From positions 310,001-374,000 of the forward strand of contig NZ_LR215008.1 in the NCBI RefSeq assembly GCF_900660575.1: a stretch of DNA of 64,000 bases, read 5' to 3'. Every line of letters starts with the position of its first letter. The first letter of the stretch is position 1. Both the position numbers and the translations under genes were made by a program. Source of the stretch: Mycoplasmopsis pulmonis. GTDB taxonomy: Bacteria; Bacillota_I; Bacilli_A; Mycoplasmatales; Metamycoplasmataceae. Under the pieces are notes generated by a model that searched no databases, had not been told where the DNA came from, and worked only from the letters and a program-made list of their open reading frames with translations. Below are positions 51,697 to 62,547 of this stretch, in pieces.

Positions 51697-53625
51697 TTAT
51701 TCTTGAATTTTTTTAATTTCTTCTCAAAGATCACTAGATGAAGTTTTACGTCCTCCATTTCTAGTGCTATCAAGAAGGGATCTACTTATTGTTCCTCAAA
51801 CTTTTGTTGTATAACCATCAGTGTGGTTTGCTCTATTATATTCATTTCTTTTTATAGATTCTAAAATATCATCAAGAGTAAGTCTAACAGCCATTAAGTA
51901 ATTTCTTTCCTCTTGAGCTTTTTCCATTGTTTGGATTTCTTGCTCAGTTTTGTTTTCTTTGGCTTCTAAATCTTTAAATATTTTAGTTTTTTCTTCAATT
52001 ACTTTTACGATTTTATCTCTTTCTTCTTCAGTTACTCTATCAACGGTTGGAACTATGTATCTACTTCTATTTCTTAGTAAGTCCTTAACTTTTCCTCCGC
52101 CATGTTTTGTTGAAAGATCACCTGTAAAAATTCACTCTAAAAATTTAATTGTAGCTTTGTCTCTTTTTTCACTAGTTTTTATAGTAACTAATGAAGAACC
52201 ACCATAATTAAAAATTGCTTTTTGTGAGCCTTTTTTCATTCTTGTAGTTTGTCTTGTGTAATAAACATCATCTTCTTTAGTGTAGTCTTTTTGAATTTCT
52301 TGTCATTTATCTTCTAGCTCTTTTTGGCTACCTTGAACATTTCTAAGATGATCTTTTCTTATTGTATAAGTAGCATATGAACCATTGTAACCTAGATGAG
52401 GAACATAAGCAAAGGCTGTGTTGTATCTTAGAATATCACCAGTTGATCAATCAGTGTTACCTTTAGTTGAATAGTAAATTGATCTAAATTTTTTGGCTTT
52501 AAGTCCTTCTCCTAAAACATTTGTAACTTTATTGTCTTTAGTAAAGTCTTGGTAAGCCTCAAGTAAAATGTTTTTAATTCTCTCATCTTTTTTGAAGTTG
52601 TAATCTAAGTGCTTTCCTTCTTTTCCAGTTGCTTGATCTTTTTCAAAGTTTCATAGATAAGGATTTTTACCATCATAGGCATCTAATCTATCGTAAAGAA
52701 ATTTACCAAAAGCTGCATTTTGATAGTCCATTCTAAAAACTTTTGCATCTTGACCTTGAAGTATTTTTTCTTTGATTTCATCAGATAAATCATCTTTAAG
52801 TTTTAAACCATCATAGACTTTTGAGGCAAATTCTTGAAGTCCTTCATAGGTGTCAAATGAATCATCATTAACTTCATATCCTTTAAAAGATTCATTAGAT
52901 TTAACAACTAAGTATTTTCACATTTTTCCTTCAGGAATTGAAGTGTTTCCTTTTTGATTAGCTTGGTCAATTTTAGTTTTTAAAGCATTTGTCTCTGACA
53001 AGTTAATTTTTCCACCACCTGCTCTAATTTGTTCAAAAATATGAGCCATAATGTCTATGTTAAAAACTAAGCCCTCTATTGTAGAAATGTCAAAGGGAAT
53101 TGCATAAAGCTTTTCTATATCTGAGCCTGGAATTTTACTGTGAGTTTTTCGAAGAGCTTTTCCAAAAAGATCTCCATTAATTTTTGAGTTTTCAAGATTT
53201 AAAAGTCTTTCATATTGATTAACTAAAAAAGCTCCACCTGGGCTATTAAGTAAAATGTTTGGAATTTCACTGTTTTTTTTGTGATAAAACTTTTCAAGGA
53301 TGTTTCTTACTAGAGCATCTTCTCCAAAAGTTTTTGTTATTGTTTGATCTTGAAGCTCAACTGGTAGAAAATCAGGGTCATTTTTATGATCTTCATTGTA
53401 AATTTTTATAACTTCTCTTAGTCCAATCATCAATGGTCAACCAGCTCCTTGAGCTGCTTGAAAAACAACTTTATTATCAAATGTTTCTCCAACTTGATTT
53501 TGGGTTTTTGAATCTTGATTTTGAGTTTTTGTCTGTTCATTTTGTTTACAAGAAATAGCTATTGGCGCTAAAACTAAAAAAGATGTCATAGCAGAGGAAA
53601 CTAAAAGTTTCTTTTTATTTTTCAT
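51697..53625 (-). CDS. P68/P80-like surface lipoprotein, paralogue 3
   Basis: 642 aa, the longest of the five because of a Gln/Asn/Thr-rich linker directly after the lipidated Cys (AISCKQNEQTK...). Family blocks: GWPLMIGLREVIKIYN, NIDIMAHIFEQIRAGGGKINLSE, KRDKATIKFLEWIFTGDL. Over about 49820-49950 against 52040-52170 it is far closer to paralogue 2 than to paralogue 1. AAGGAA lies ahead of the ATG. Confidence 0.83.
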
Positions 53626-53671
53626 TTTTATTCCTTTTTTAAATTTAATTTATTTATTTTTTGCTCTTTTA

Positions 53672-53694
53672 TTTTGAAAGGTTAACTTTCAAAA
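53672..53694 (-). promoter_or_regulatory. 5' hairpin of lipoprotein paralogue 3
   Basis: Perfect 9-bp inverted repeat (TTTTGAAAG/CTTTCAAAA) 47 bases before the start, downstream of a TTGATAAT -10-like sequence. The positions and flanking bases match those of paralogue 2. Confidence 0.45.
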
Positions 53695-53768
53695 ATTTCA
53701 ATAGACTCTTATTATCAACTTATTAATTAGTGATTTAAATAAAAAAATTAAATTTTGTAAAAAAATGA

Positions 53769-53806
53769 ATAAAAATTTCACAATTGTAAAAAAATTGTGA
53801 AATTTG
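53769..53806 (-). terminator. Terminator of lipoprotein paralogue 4
   Basis: A 13-bp stem (AAATTTCACAATT/AATTGTGAAATTT) with a U-rich tail on the minus strand, 4 bases after the stop. Confidence 0.75.
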
Positions 53807-53809
53807 AAA

Positions 53810-55663
53810 TTAATGTTTTAGCATTCGCATTATTGTTTCTAAAAATTCTTCTGAAGAGACTTTTTTAGGATCATTTAAAGTTGTGTTAAATAAAAGAGTT
53901 GCTATGGTAGAAATGACTCTAATTGTCAAATCATCATTTTGAATATTCAAAGTTTTTTGATTTTGTTTTTTAATATTCAAAATATCCTCAAGTGATAAAT
54001 TAGCAGCTCTTAAAGGACCAATTTCATCTTCAATTTGATCTTTTCTTTTACTTTGCTCTTGTGTTGGATTGGCTAAGTTTTTTAAACTTTCTAGTTCTTT
54101 TTCCTTAGAGCTAATTAAAGATTCTAAATCAGCTTTGGCTTTATCGGTTACAGCTTGTTTTGTTGGGAAAACATAAGAGCTTCCATTTTGTAAAAATGAT
54201 CAAACTTTTTGATTTGTTCCAGGAATGTTTGCCTCATAAATTCACTCTAAGAATTTAATGGTGGCTTTATCTCTTTTGCTAGTGGTTTTTATAGCCACTA
54301 GCGAAGAGCCTCCTTCATAGAAAATTGGATGTTTTGAGTCTTTTTGAACTTTTGTAACTTGATTGCTTCAATAAACATCTTCTCATTTTGGAAAATCATC
54401 AATTATTTTCTTTTTCTCTTGTTCATTTCCACTAACGTAAGTTCTTCTTGAATGAGGTGAGTCATAAGAGCGAGTTATTCCTACATGAGATGAAAAACCA
54501 AAGGCACTATTATAGTTTCTAATATCTCAACTTGTTCAATCAACACTTCCATTAGCTGCATAGTGAATTGAATTTAATTTCTTGGCATTAATTCCACTTC
54601 CAATTATGTTGGTTTGTTTGTTATCCTTGGTAAATTCTTCATAGGTTTGTTTTAGTATGTTTTGAAGTTCTTGACTGTTATTGATAGTGTATTCTAAAGT
54701 AGATTTTTTTTGACCTTGAGCATCAGTTTTTTCTTTTAAATTTCACAAGAAATTATTTGTGTCTTTATCAGAGTTTATCTTATCAAAAAGCAGTTTTTGA
54801 AAAGGAAGCTCTTGATAGTCAATTTTAAAAATATTGGCATTTTTGTCTTTTAGAAGTTTTTCTTGAATTTGAGGGTTTAAATTTTCTTGAAGTTTTAGTC
54901 CATCATAAACTTTTGAGGCAAATTCTTGAAGTCCTTGATAACTTTGAAAGTGTCAATCTTGGACATTAAAATTTGAATAAGCATTGTTGGATTTGGCTAT
55001 TAAATATCTTCAAATTTTTCCTTCTGGAATTTCACTGTTTCCTTCAGTTTTGGCTTTATCAATTTTCATTTTTAAAGGATTGGTCTCTGATAGGCTAATT
55101 TTTCCTCCACCTGCTTTAATTTGCTCAAAAATATGAGCCATAATATCAATGTTAAAAACAAGTGAGTCAAGAGAAGCAACATTAAAAGGAATTGAAAAAA
55201 GTTTTTCTGAGCTTTGACCTATTACTTTATTGTGAAGATTGTAAAGTCCTTCAAAATAAAGATCTTTTGAAATTTTTGTTCCTGTAAAATCAAGCAATCT
55301 TTGATATTCATTGATTAAATGAGCACTTTTATGATTATTTAAAATTAAGTTAGGGATGTTATTGTTATTAGCCACTTTTAATTGTGCAGTTACATTTCTA
55401 GCCAATTCATCTTCATCAAAAGTTTTGGTTATACTTGCATCTTGAAGTTCAACTTCTAGAAAATCATTGGTGTCTTTTTGACTTTTGTTATAAAGCTCAA
55501 CAACTTTTTGAAAAGTAGGCATTAAAGGCCAAGAAGCTCCTTGAGCTGTTTGGATAATAACTTTATCGCTAAAGTCATTTGATCTTATACATGAGACAAA
55601 AACTGAAGATAAAGCTAATGTAGAAATGGAACTAATTTCAAGGAGTATTTTTTTGTTTTTCAT
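53810..55663 (-). CDS. P68/P80-like surface lipoprotein, paralogue 4
   Basis: 617 aa, the shortest and among the most divergent: lipobox VFVSC, then QTAQGASWPLMPTFQKVVELYN, NIDIMAHIFEQIKAGGGKISLSE and KRDKATIKFLEWIYEANIP. The tail diverges and ends RMLKH. A segment encoding KTEGNSEIPEGKIWRYL is almost base-for-base that of paralogue 2, a probable gene-conversion tract. AGGTGA precedes the ATG. Unlike the others it has no palindromic hairpin in its leader. Confidence 0.82.
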
Positions 55664-55719
55664 AATTTCACCTACTTAATTTAAAGTCTAATCTTGATTA
55701 CTTAATTTTATCAAAAATT

Positions 55720-55762
55720 TAAAAAAACTGCTTTTTTATGGTTAAAAAAGGCAGTTTTTTGA
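55720..55762 (-). terminator. Terminator of pepF
   Basis: Arms AAAAAACTGC and GCAGTTTTTT with a U-rich tail on the minus strand, 14 bases after the pepF stop. Confidence 0.8.
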
Positions 55763-55775
55763 TTTTTTTAATTTT

Positions 55776-57617
55776 TTACTTAAAAAGTTTGTTTCCTATT
55801 TCAACAAATTGATCTATTGTTTGTTCAAAATTTTTAAAGGCTAGATCATAAATTTTTGAATCATAAAGATCAATTCCAGCATCTTTTAAAATTTCAACTG
55901 GTCAGTCTCTTCCACCTGCACTTAAGAATTTATTGATGTAAAATTCTAGAGCTTGCTTACCTTCTTCTTTGTATTTTTGGTAAAAGACATTGGCAACTAT
56001 CATTCCAATTGCATATTTATAAACATAGAAATGGTAGTAAAAATGAGGAACATTAACTCCAATAACATTTTTTTCATCTTCTGGATGGTGATTTTTTAAA
56101 TCACTAACTTTGTATTTTTGGCTAATTTGTTCATAAATCTCATCAATTTTTGTATAAGTTCCCACTGGTTCGCCTTTGTCAATTTTATTGTACAAAGTAT
56201 ATTCATATTCACTTCAAAGAGTTTGTCTATGAACTGTTCCAACAAAATTTAAAATACTCTCATTTAGAATATGGAATTTTGTCTCTAGATTCTCTGAAAC
56301 TTCCAATAGATAATCCTTAAGCATTAGCTCATTAAAAATTGAAGCAATTTCTGCTAGAAAAATAGGATAAGAACTTAGTGATTGAGGTTGGGTTTTGTCT
56401 GAAAAATATGAGTGCATTGAATGACCCATTTCATGTGAAAGAGTTGAAACACTATTTAGAGTTCCATCAAAATTCATAAGGATGAATTTTTTGTCAATTC
56501 CATGTGTTGATCCAATTGAATAAGCTCCTGATCTTTTATTTTTAACAGGAAGATAGTCAACTCATCTTGAACTAAAAGCTTCTTTGACTTTCGAAATGTA
56601 TTCACTTCCCATAGGTTCAAGTGATTTTAAAACTAAATCTTGAGCCTCTTCAATTGAATATTTTTCATCAACTACAACTAGAGGTAGATAAATGTCTCAA
56701 GCTTCCATTTGTTTCGAATTTTTCTTTTCGAAAAATTTCTTGTAATTTTGATAGTATTTTTGGAAAACTTTTTTGTTTGAAGAGACTTTGTCATAGAGAT
56801 TTTTAAGAAGTTTTTCATCAACTTGATCTTCAAATAAAAAGGAATTTACAGTTGAAGAATATCCTCTAGCCAAAGCATCAGCTGAAAGCTTGCTAAAGTG
56901 TTGGTATAAAAGTGAACTAAGAGTTTCTTTGTGTTTAGCAGATGCTTTATTTCAATTTAGATAAGTTGTTTTTCTAATGTTTTCATCTTGGTCTTTTAGA
57001 AGATTAAATCTATTTGATAAATTAATTTCAATTTTTCTTTTTCCATCACTTGAAAGAGCATAGCCATAGTCAAGTTCTGAATTAGTTAAAATACCATAGA
57101 CTTTATAAAGTTCAATATTACCTCTTGAAACTTTAATTAAATAATCTTCAACTTCCTTGCTTAAGCGGTGTTTTTTACTTTTAAAAACAAAATCAAGAGC
57201 TTTTTTATAACTTGCTAGTCTAGGGTCTAAAAGTCACTTAGTAATTTTTTCTTCATGTTCTAAAATTCTTTGATTTTCATCTCCAATTTGATTAAAAAAG
57301 CTATAGTACATAAATTCAAATTTTTGACTAATTTCTCTAAAGTGAGAATCAACTACATTAACACTAATGTTATTAGAAATATAATTGATGATTTTGTTAT
57401 TTAGTAAATTAAAATCTTCTTCTAGTTTTAAAGATTCTAAATAACTTTCAATGTTTTGGTATTTTGAATCTTTTATTTTGATTAATTTTTTAGATTTTTC
57501 TAAAAATTGATCAAAAAGTTGATCAATTGTTTTCCCTTCTAAAAGATAGTCTAAATCAAAGCGATATTCTTTTGGCACATCGCTATATTTTTTGTATTCT
57601 TTTATTTCTTTTGACAT
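55776..57617 (-). CDS. pepF: Oligoendopeptidase F (M3B metallopeptidase)
   Basis: Cytoplasmic zinc peptidase (613 aa) that trims peptides of about 7-17 residues, such as those brought in by Opp. The zinc site HEMGH is at residues 395-399, with the third ligand Glu in [11 protein letters not shown]. The C-terminal [17 protein letters not shown] is a PepF hallmark that binds substrate. The start is 2 bases after the apt stop, so the two are co-transcribed. Confidence 0.95.
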
Positions 57618-57619
57618 AG

Positions 57620-58132
57620 TTAGACACTTACCTTTACTAGAGATTCTACTTGTAATGATCCAAATTTGGACCTTCCATTTAAATTAGTTAGTTCCAAAAG
57701 CAAGATTATTTTTATAACTTTTGCTCCTTGAGACTCAAGCAAATCAATAATTGCTTTTGTTGTTCCGCCAGTTGCTAAAACATCATCGATAATTATGGCT
57801 TTATCCCCTGGTTTAATCACTCCTTTTTGAATTTCTAAAATATCTTTTCCATATTCAAGATCATATTCATGTTTAATGACTTCTCCAGGAAGTTTTCCTT
57901 TTTTTCTAACCATAATAAATGGCTTAGACAAAAAAGCAGCAGTTGGTGTTCCAAAAAGAAAGCCCCTTGCATCGGGGCCAACTATAATATCTGCATCCTT
58001 TGCTAGTTCGGCCATTTTTTTAATTGTGTAATTTAAAGCTTGGCCATTGGCTAACAAAGGTGAGATATCTTTAAAATTAATTCCTTGTTTAGGAAAATCT
58101 TTAACATTTTTTATAAATTTTTCTAAGTTCAT
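57620..58132 (-). CDS. apt: Adenine phosphoribosyltransferase
   Basis: Converts adenine and PRPP to AMP (170 aa), complementing the purine permease. Signatures: [38 protein letters not shown] and the PRPP loop [14 protein letters not shown]. No ribosome site is visible; TACAAT ends 10 bases before the ATG and is preceded by TGC, an extended -10 box. The gene sits directly after lipoprotein paralogue 5. Confidence 0.97.
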
Positions 58133-58139
58133 AACGTAG

Positions 58140-58158
58140 ATTATTGTAGCACAATAAT
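58140..58158 (-). promoter_or_regulatory. Leaderless-type extended -10 promoter of apt within an inverted repeat
   Basis: Minus-strand TGCTACAAT (hexamer 58143-58148) lies inside an 8-bp perfect inverted repeat (ATTATTGT/ACAATAAT with AGC loop). There is no U run after the repeat, so it is more likely an operator or coincidental symmetry than a terminator. Confidence 0.4.
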
Positions 58159-58159
58159 T

Positions 58160-60055
58160 TTAGTTATTCTCTTGGAAAAATTGGGTTCTTTTTATATCTT
58201 CGAAAAACTCTTCTTTTGTTTTTTGCTTAGCTGGGTTGCTAGCTGTTCCTGGTTTGGTGTTATCTAAAAGAATAGTACTAATTGTTGATCATAATTGAGA
58301 TGTATTTTCATCATGGTGATAAACAATAGTTTCTTTGTTTTCTTTTTGTCTTGCTAAAAGATCTTCTAGAGAAATACTTACAGATTGAAGTGAAGGAAGT
58401 TGATCTTGAAGTTGAATGTATTCAGTTTCTTCTTCTTTAGTTCTATCAGTTTTTTTAGCTAATTCATCAATTCTTTTTGTTTTTTTGTCAATTAGAGCTT
58501 TTAAAGTTTGACTTTCTTGTTCATTAACTCTGTCTTTTAAAGGAATAACATATGAACTAGTATTTCTTAGTTGTAAAACAACTTTTCCTTGATTTTCATC
58601 ATTTTTATATTTTTCTGGCAAGTCTCCAAAGAATAGTCATTCTAAGAACTTAATTGTAGCTTTATCTCTTTTTTCAGTTGTTTTAACTGCAACTATAGAA
58701 GAACCACCTTCATGGAAAATTTGTTTTGTTGAATCTTTTCCTTGTTTTGTAACTTGTTTAAGACTTAAAACATCTTCTTTTTTTGTGATTTCATGATTGA
58801 ATTTTTTATCTCTTTGTTCTAGAGTTAAATTTTTGTCTGTGTCAATAAAAGCTCTTCTAACAAATGGAGTGTTGTAAACTTGGTTTTGACCAACAGTTGG
58901 TGCATAAGCAAAAGCTGTTTCATAATTTCTTATATCTCAAGTTGCTCAATCAGAATTACCATTTTTATTGTAGTAAATTGATCTTAAGTTTTTGTTTATT
59001 GTTGAAAGATTTTTTTCTTTATTGTCTTTAGTAAATTCTTCATATGTATTTTTTAAAAGCTCTTGCATAGCAGTGTCTGTTTTAAGTGTATATTCTAGAT
59101 ATTTTTTACCAGCACCTTGTTTTGTTGGATCGTCTTTTAATTTTCATAAGAATTTATCTGGTTGTCCACCTAATTTATCATATAGATATTTTCCAAAAGC
59201 ATCATTTTGGTAGTCAATTTCAAAAATTCTTGCATCTCTAGAATCTTTTAATTCATTTTTTACATTTTCAGCTAAATCATCTTTAAGTTTTAATCCTTCA
59301 TAAAGATCTGAAGCAAATTTTTGTAATGATTCGTGGCTTTCAAAAGTAGCATCTGTAACTTCTAAGTTTTTAAAAACTTCATTAGATGATGCAACTAAAT
59401 ATTTTCAAATTTTATTATCAGGAATTCCAGCATTTCCTTCTTGTTTTGCTTTGTCAGTTTTTTGTTTTAAAGCATTGTTAGCTGATAGATTAACTTTTCC
59501 TCCACCTGCTATAATTTGCTCAAAAATATGAGCCATAATATCCACATTAAAAACAAGAGCATCAATTGTTGCTATGTCAAATGGAATTGCAAAGATTTTT
59601 TCATCTGGATGACCAGGAATTTTGTTGTTATTTTGATAGAACTTTTCTTCAAATTTATCTTTTGTAATTTGTGTATTAGAAAAGTCTAATAATCTATTAA
59701 ATTGATTTACAACAAATGCTGAATAAGTGTCACTTAAAAGTAGATTTGGAATTTCTGAATTTTTTTCTGATTTTAATCTACTTTGAACACCATTTGAAAG
59801 TTCTCTTTGACTATTGTATTTTGAAACTTCAAGACTTTGAAGTTCAACAGGTAAAAAGTCTTTTGTTCCTTTTTGGGTCTCGTTATATATATCAACTAGT
59901 GGTTGAAGACCTCTCATTAAAGGTCAAATTTTACCTTGTGCAGTTTGGAAAACAACTTTGTTATCAAAACTAGTAGCATCCTTACACGAAACTACAACTG
60001 GTGCAATTGCTAAAACAGGCAAAGCACTAGCTGCAATAAAAAACTTTTTTTTCAT
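58160..60055 (-). CDS. P68/P80-like surface lipoprotein, paralogue 5
   Basis: 631 aa, separated from the other four by apt and pepF. Signal peptide and lipobox VVVSC, then QTAQGKIWPLMRGLQPLVDIYN, NVDIMAHIFEQIIAGGGKVNLS and KRDKATIKFLEWLFFGDLP, so it is clearly the same family. The C-terminal third has a predicted coiled-coil (LIDKKTKRIDELAKKTDR). The ribosome site is AGGAG. The split position suggests duplication before insertion of apt-pepF, or transposition of one copy. Confidence 0.83.
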
Positions 60056-60402
60056 TTTTCTCCTAAGATAGTGTAAAATTTTGTCACAAAAATTGATGGA
60101 CAAAATTAATTTTTAATTTTATTTATTCATATTTTTGCTATAGTTTGCTCATAATTTTGTTAATAAAAATTGCAAAAATATCTTTTAATTATACAACTAA
60201 TTTTAGTTTTTTATTTTTTAATAAATTAAATTATTGCTTGTCGAAAATAAAAAAAATCAATTTTTTTATAAAAAAAATCAAATAATGTTGTAAAATAAAA
60301 AAAATTCTTATGCTCATTTTTGAAAACATTTTACAAAAGCTATAAAGAATGTCAAAATTTAAAATTAGCGTTTTAGCTATAAAACAATTATAAGGAGGAC
60401 TA
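60056..60402. other. Divergent intergenic region between lipoprotein 5 and rpmF
   Basis: About 347 very AT-rich bases with promoters in both directions. The minus-strand side has the AATTTTGTC hairpin and a TATAGC -10-like hexamer; the plus-strand side has GCTATAAAA and the rpmF AAGGAGG site. No coding frame with a ribosome site was found. Confidence 0.4.
60077..60107 (-). promoter_or_regulatory. 5' hairpin of lipoprotein paralogue 5
   Basis: Perfect 9-bp inverted repeat (AATTTTGTC/GACAAAATT) 22 bases upstream of the start. Its TTGTC/GACAA core is shared with the hairpin of paralogue 1. Confidence 0.4.
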
Positions 60403-60588
60403 ATGGCTATAGTACCAAAGAGAAAAACTTCCAAACAAAGAAAAAGAAAAAGACAAACTCATGATGCTCTAAAAGTTTCTACATTAGTTTCATGTCAAAA
60501 CTGTTCTGTTCAAACTATTCCTCATGTTACCTGTAAATCGTGTGGTTTTTACAAAGGTAGACAAGTTTTAAAAGTTAAGAGTTCTTAA
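60403..60588 (+). CDS. rpmF: Ribosomal protein L32
   Basis: Large-subunit protein of 61 aa with the usual opening MAIVPKRKTSKQRKRKRQTH and a four-cysteine zinc ribbon (CQNC ... CKSC). AAGGAGG lies 7 bases before the ATG. A strong terminator follows, so it is a single-gene unit. Confidence 0.98.
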   Translation: MAIVPKRKTSKQRKRKRQTHDALKVSTLVSCQNCSVQTIPHVTCKSCGFYKGRQVLKVKSS

Positions 60589-60597
60589 GATGTTAAT

Positions 60598-60642
60598 ATT
60601 ACAAAAAAATAGAAGGTTGAGACTTTCTATTTTTTTGTAAAA
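60598..60642 (+). terminator. Terminator of rpmF
   Basis: Arms ACAAAAAAATAGAA and TTCTATTTTTTTGT around a short loop, ending in a U run, 10 bases after the stop. Confidence 0.85.
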
Positions 60643-60662
60643 TATAAAGACTAATTGAAAAT

Positions 60663-61409
60663 ATGCCTAAATTAAACCAAATTTTAAATATAGCAAGTGA
60701 AAGTATCTCTAGTTTTAAATTAAATACTCATTACAAGATTGCAATTGTTCTTGGGATGTTTTTTGTTTTTTCAGTTTTTGTTCTTTTTATAATTTGAAAA
60801 GTAAAAAAACTTTTAAAAGTTAAAAAGCTTAAAAAGATAGGTTCAAATTTTGAAAAGAAAATCAACTCTCAGTTGATTGAATATGTAAAAAGTAAATATT
60901 CTTTTTACCATCCTTCAAGTATGTATGAATATAGTAATAAAATTTTATTTGAAGTAGATGGAATATTACTTACAAGTAGAGCTTTAATTGTTATTGAAAT
61001 GAAATCAATTACTGGCTCTATTAGTGGAGATGCCTTTGATGCTTTTTGAACAAAAAGAGTAGGTCAAAACACTTATGAAATTCCAAATGTTATTTTTCAA
61101 AATAAAAAGCACATAGATCATATTTTAAAAATTATTGGAATTAAAGTTCCAATTCTTTCACTAATAGTTTTTGATTCAAAAATTGAAAGCATTGAAATAT
61201 CAAATGTTCCTGCTCATGCATTAATTGAAAAAGAAAATATGTTAATTGGAACTCTTGAAAGCTTAGAAGATCTTTTGAAAGTAAAAATTACCAATGATGA
61301 AATTGAACATATAAACAATAAGCTAAATGAACACAAAACAAGCACTAGTCAAAATAAAAAATTACACCTTAGTTATGCAAGAAGAAATAGTCCTAAAAAA
61401 AATAGATAA
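60663..61409 (+). CDS. Membrane-anchored NERD-domain protein
   Basis: 248 aa. One transmembrane helix (about 24-45), a basic linker, then a nuclease-related domain: KIGSNFEKKINSQL, FEVDGILLTSRALIVIEMKS with the Asp and Glu-x-Lys of the restriction-nuclease-like fold, and GSISGD. NERD proteins are thought to process nucleic acids but few have been tested. The frame includes UGA Trp codons. Its last 83 bases overlap the next gene in another frame. Confidence 0.8.
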
Positions 61410-62058
61410 AGACTCTCTTGTTTTTGAAGATATTAGTCAAAAACAATATGAAGTAAAAATTCTCAAAACGCATAATATCAAAAATGTTTATTTATCAATA
61501 ATTAAAGGTCAAATAACTCTAAGAGTGCCAAAAAATAAAATATTATCTAATAATGAAATCATAAACTTTGTAAGCAAACATATTTCTAAGCTAATAAAAA
61601 GCTTTGATAAAGTTCAAATTCAAAAAGAAGAAAATTTTTTTCTTCTTTTTGGAATAAAAACTTTTTTTATTTACAAAAATAACATTTTAATAATTCCCGA
61701 TCTTTCAAAAGTTATTAGAGTAAAAGAATATGAAAAAATAGATATTTATCTTAAAAAAATAATTAAAGAAATTTTTTTAGAATATCTTAAAGTTAGACAA
61801 AAATATTGGTCCTTGATTATGGGAGTACCAGAGCATTCAATTGAAGTTAGAGAAAAAAATAGATCATGAGCTTCAAATTATGTTTCAAAGAAAAAAATAG
61901 TCTATGCTCTAAAATCTAGTTCAAAATCTTACGAGTGAATAGACTATTTAATTATTCATGAACTTGCTCATTATAAAGAGCAAAACCATTCAAGTAATTT
62001 TTGAAAGATTGTCTCACTTTATTGCCCTAATTGAAAAGCAATGAAGAAAAACAATTAG
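61327..62058 (+). CDS. YgjP-type (DUF45) zinc metallopeptidase
   Basis: 243 aa. The C-terminal catalytic part has DYLIIHELAHYKEQNHSSNFW, the HExxH site with a third His further on, followed by a closing CPNWK segment. The middle has VYLSIIKGQITLRVPKN and WASNYVSKKKIVYAL, both standard for the family. I kept the upstream ATG, giving an 83-base overlap with the NERD gene; an internal ATG at 61375 is possible. Neither has a clear ribosome site. Substrate unknown. Confidence 0.85.
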
Positions 62059-62077
62059 TTTAAAAAAGTAAAAATCT

Positions 62078-62479
62078 TTAGATTTGTTTTTCTAAGAGCT
62101 GATCTAATTTTTCAAGAGCAAAATCACAAGCTTGATTTTGAATTTGCTCTCTTGATCCTTTAAGTTTAAATTCATAGACTTGATCATTTATTCCAATGTA
62201 AACTAACCCTACTTCTTTGTTATCTCAAGCATCAGGGCCAGCATTTCCTGTAAAGGAAAAACAAAGATCAGCTTCAAAAAAAGCTTTGCCTTTTTTTGCC
62301 ATTTCTAAAGCCACATTTGCATTAATGATGCCTTTTGAAGTATCGATGCCCAGCTTTTCTTTGACTTGATTAGAATAGGCCACTATTGAACCTGCAAAAT
62401 ATTTACTAGCTCCAGGTCTTTGAACAATTTTGCTAGCAAAAAGTCCACCTGTAAACGACTCAACTGAACAAAATTTCAT
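62078..62479 (-). CDS. pncC: CinA C-terminal domain protein (nicotinamide-nucleotide amidase type)
   Basis: A stand-alone deamidase domain of 133 aa expected to convert NMN to nicotinate mononucleotide in NAD recycling. Motifs: SVESFTGGLFASKI, PGASKYFAGSIVAYSNQVKEKLGI and SFTGNAGPDA. It is shorter than typical PncC (about 160). AAGGAA lies 5 bases before the ATG. Confidence 0.87.
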
Positions 62480-62504
62480 ATTAATTCCTTAATAGTTTTA
62501 TTTA

Positions 62505-62533
62505 TAAAAAAATCCTTGCTCATAAAACAAGGA
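62505..62533 (-). terminator. Terminator of rpsO
   Basis: Stem TCCTTG/CAAGGA with a 9-base loop and seven U residues on the minus strand, 15 bases after the stop. Confidence 0.8.
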
Positions 62534-62547
62534 CACAAATTGAAAAA

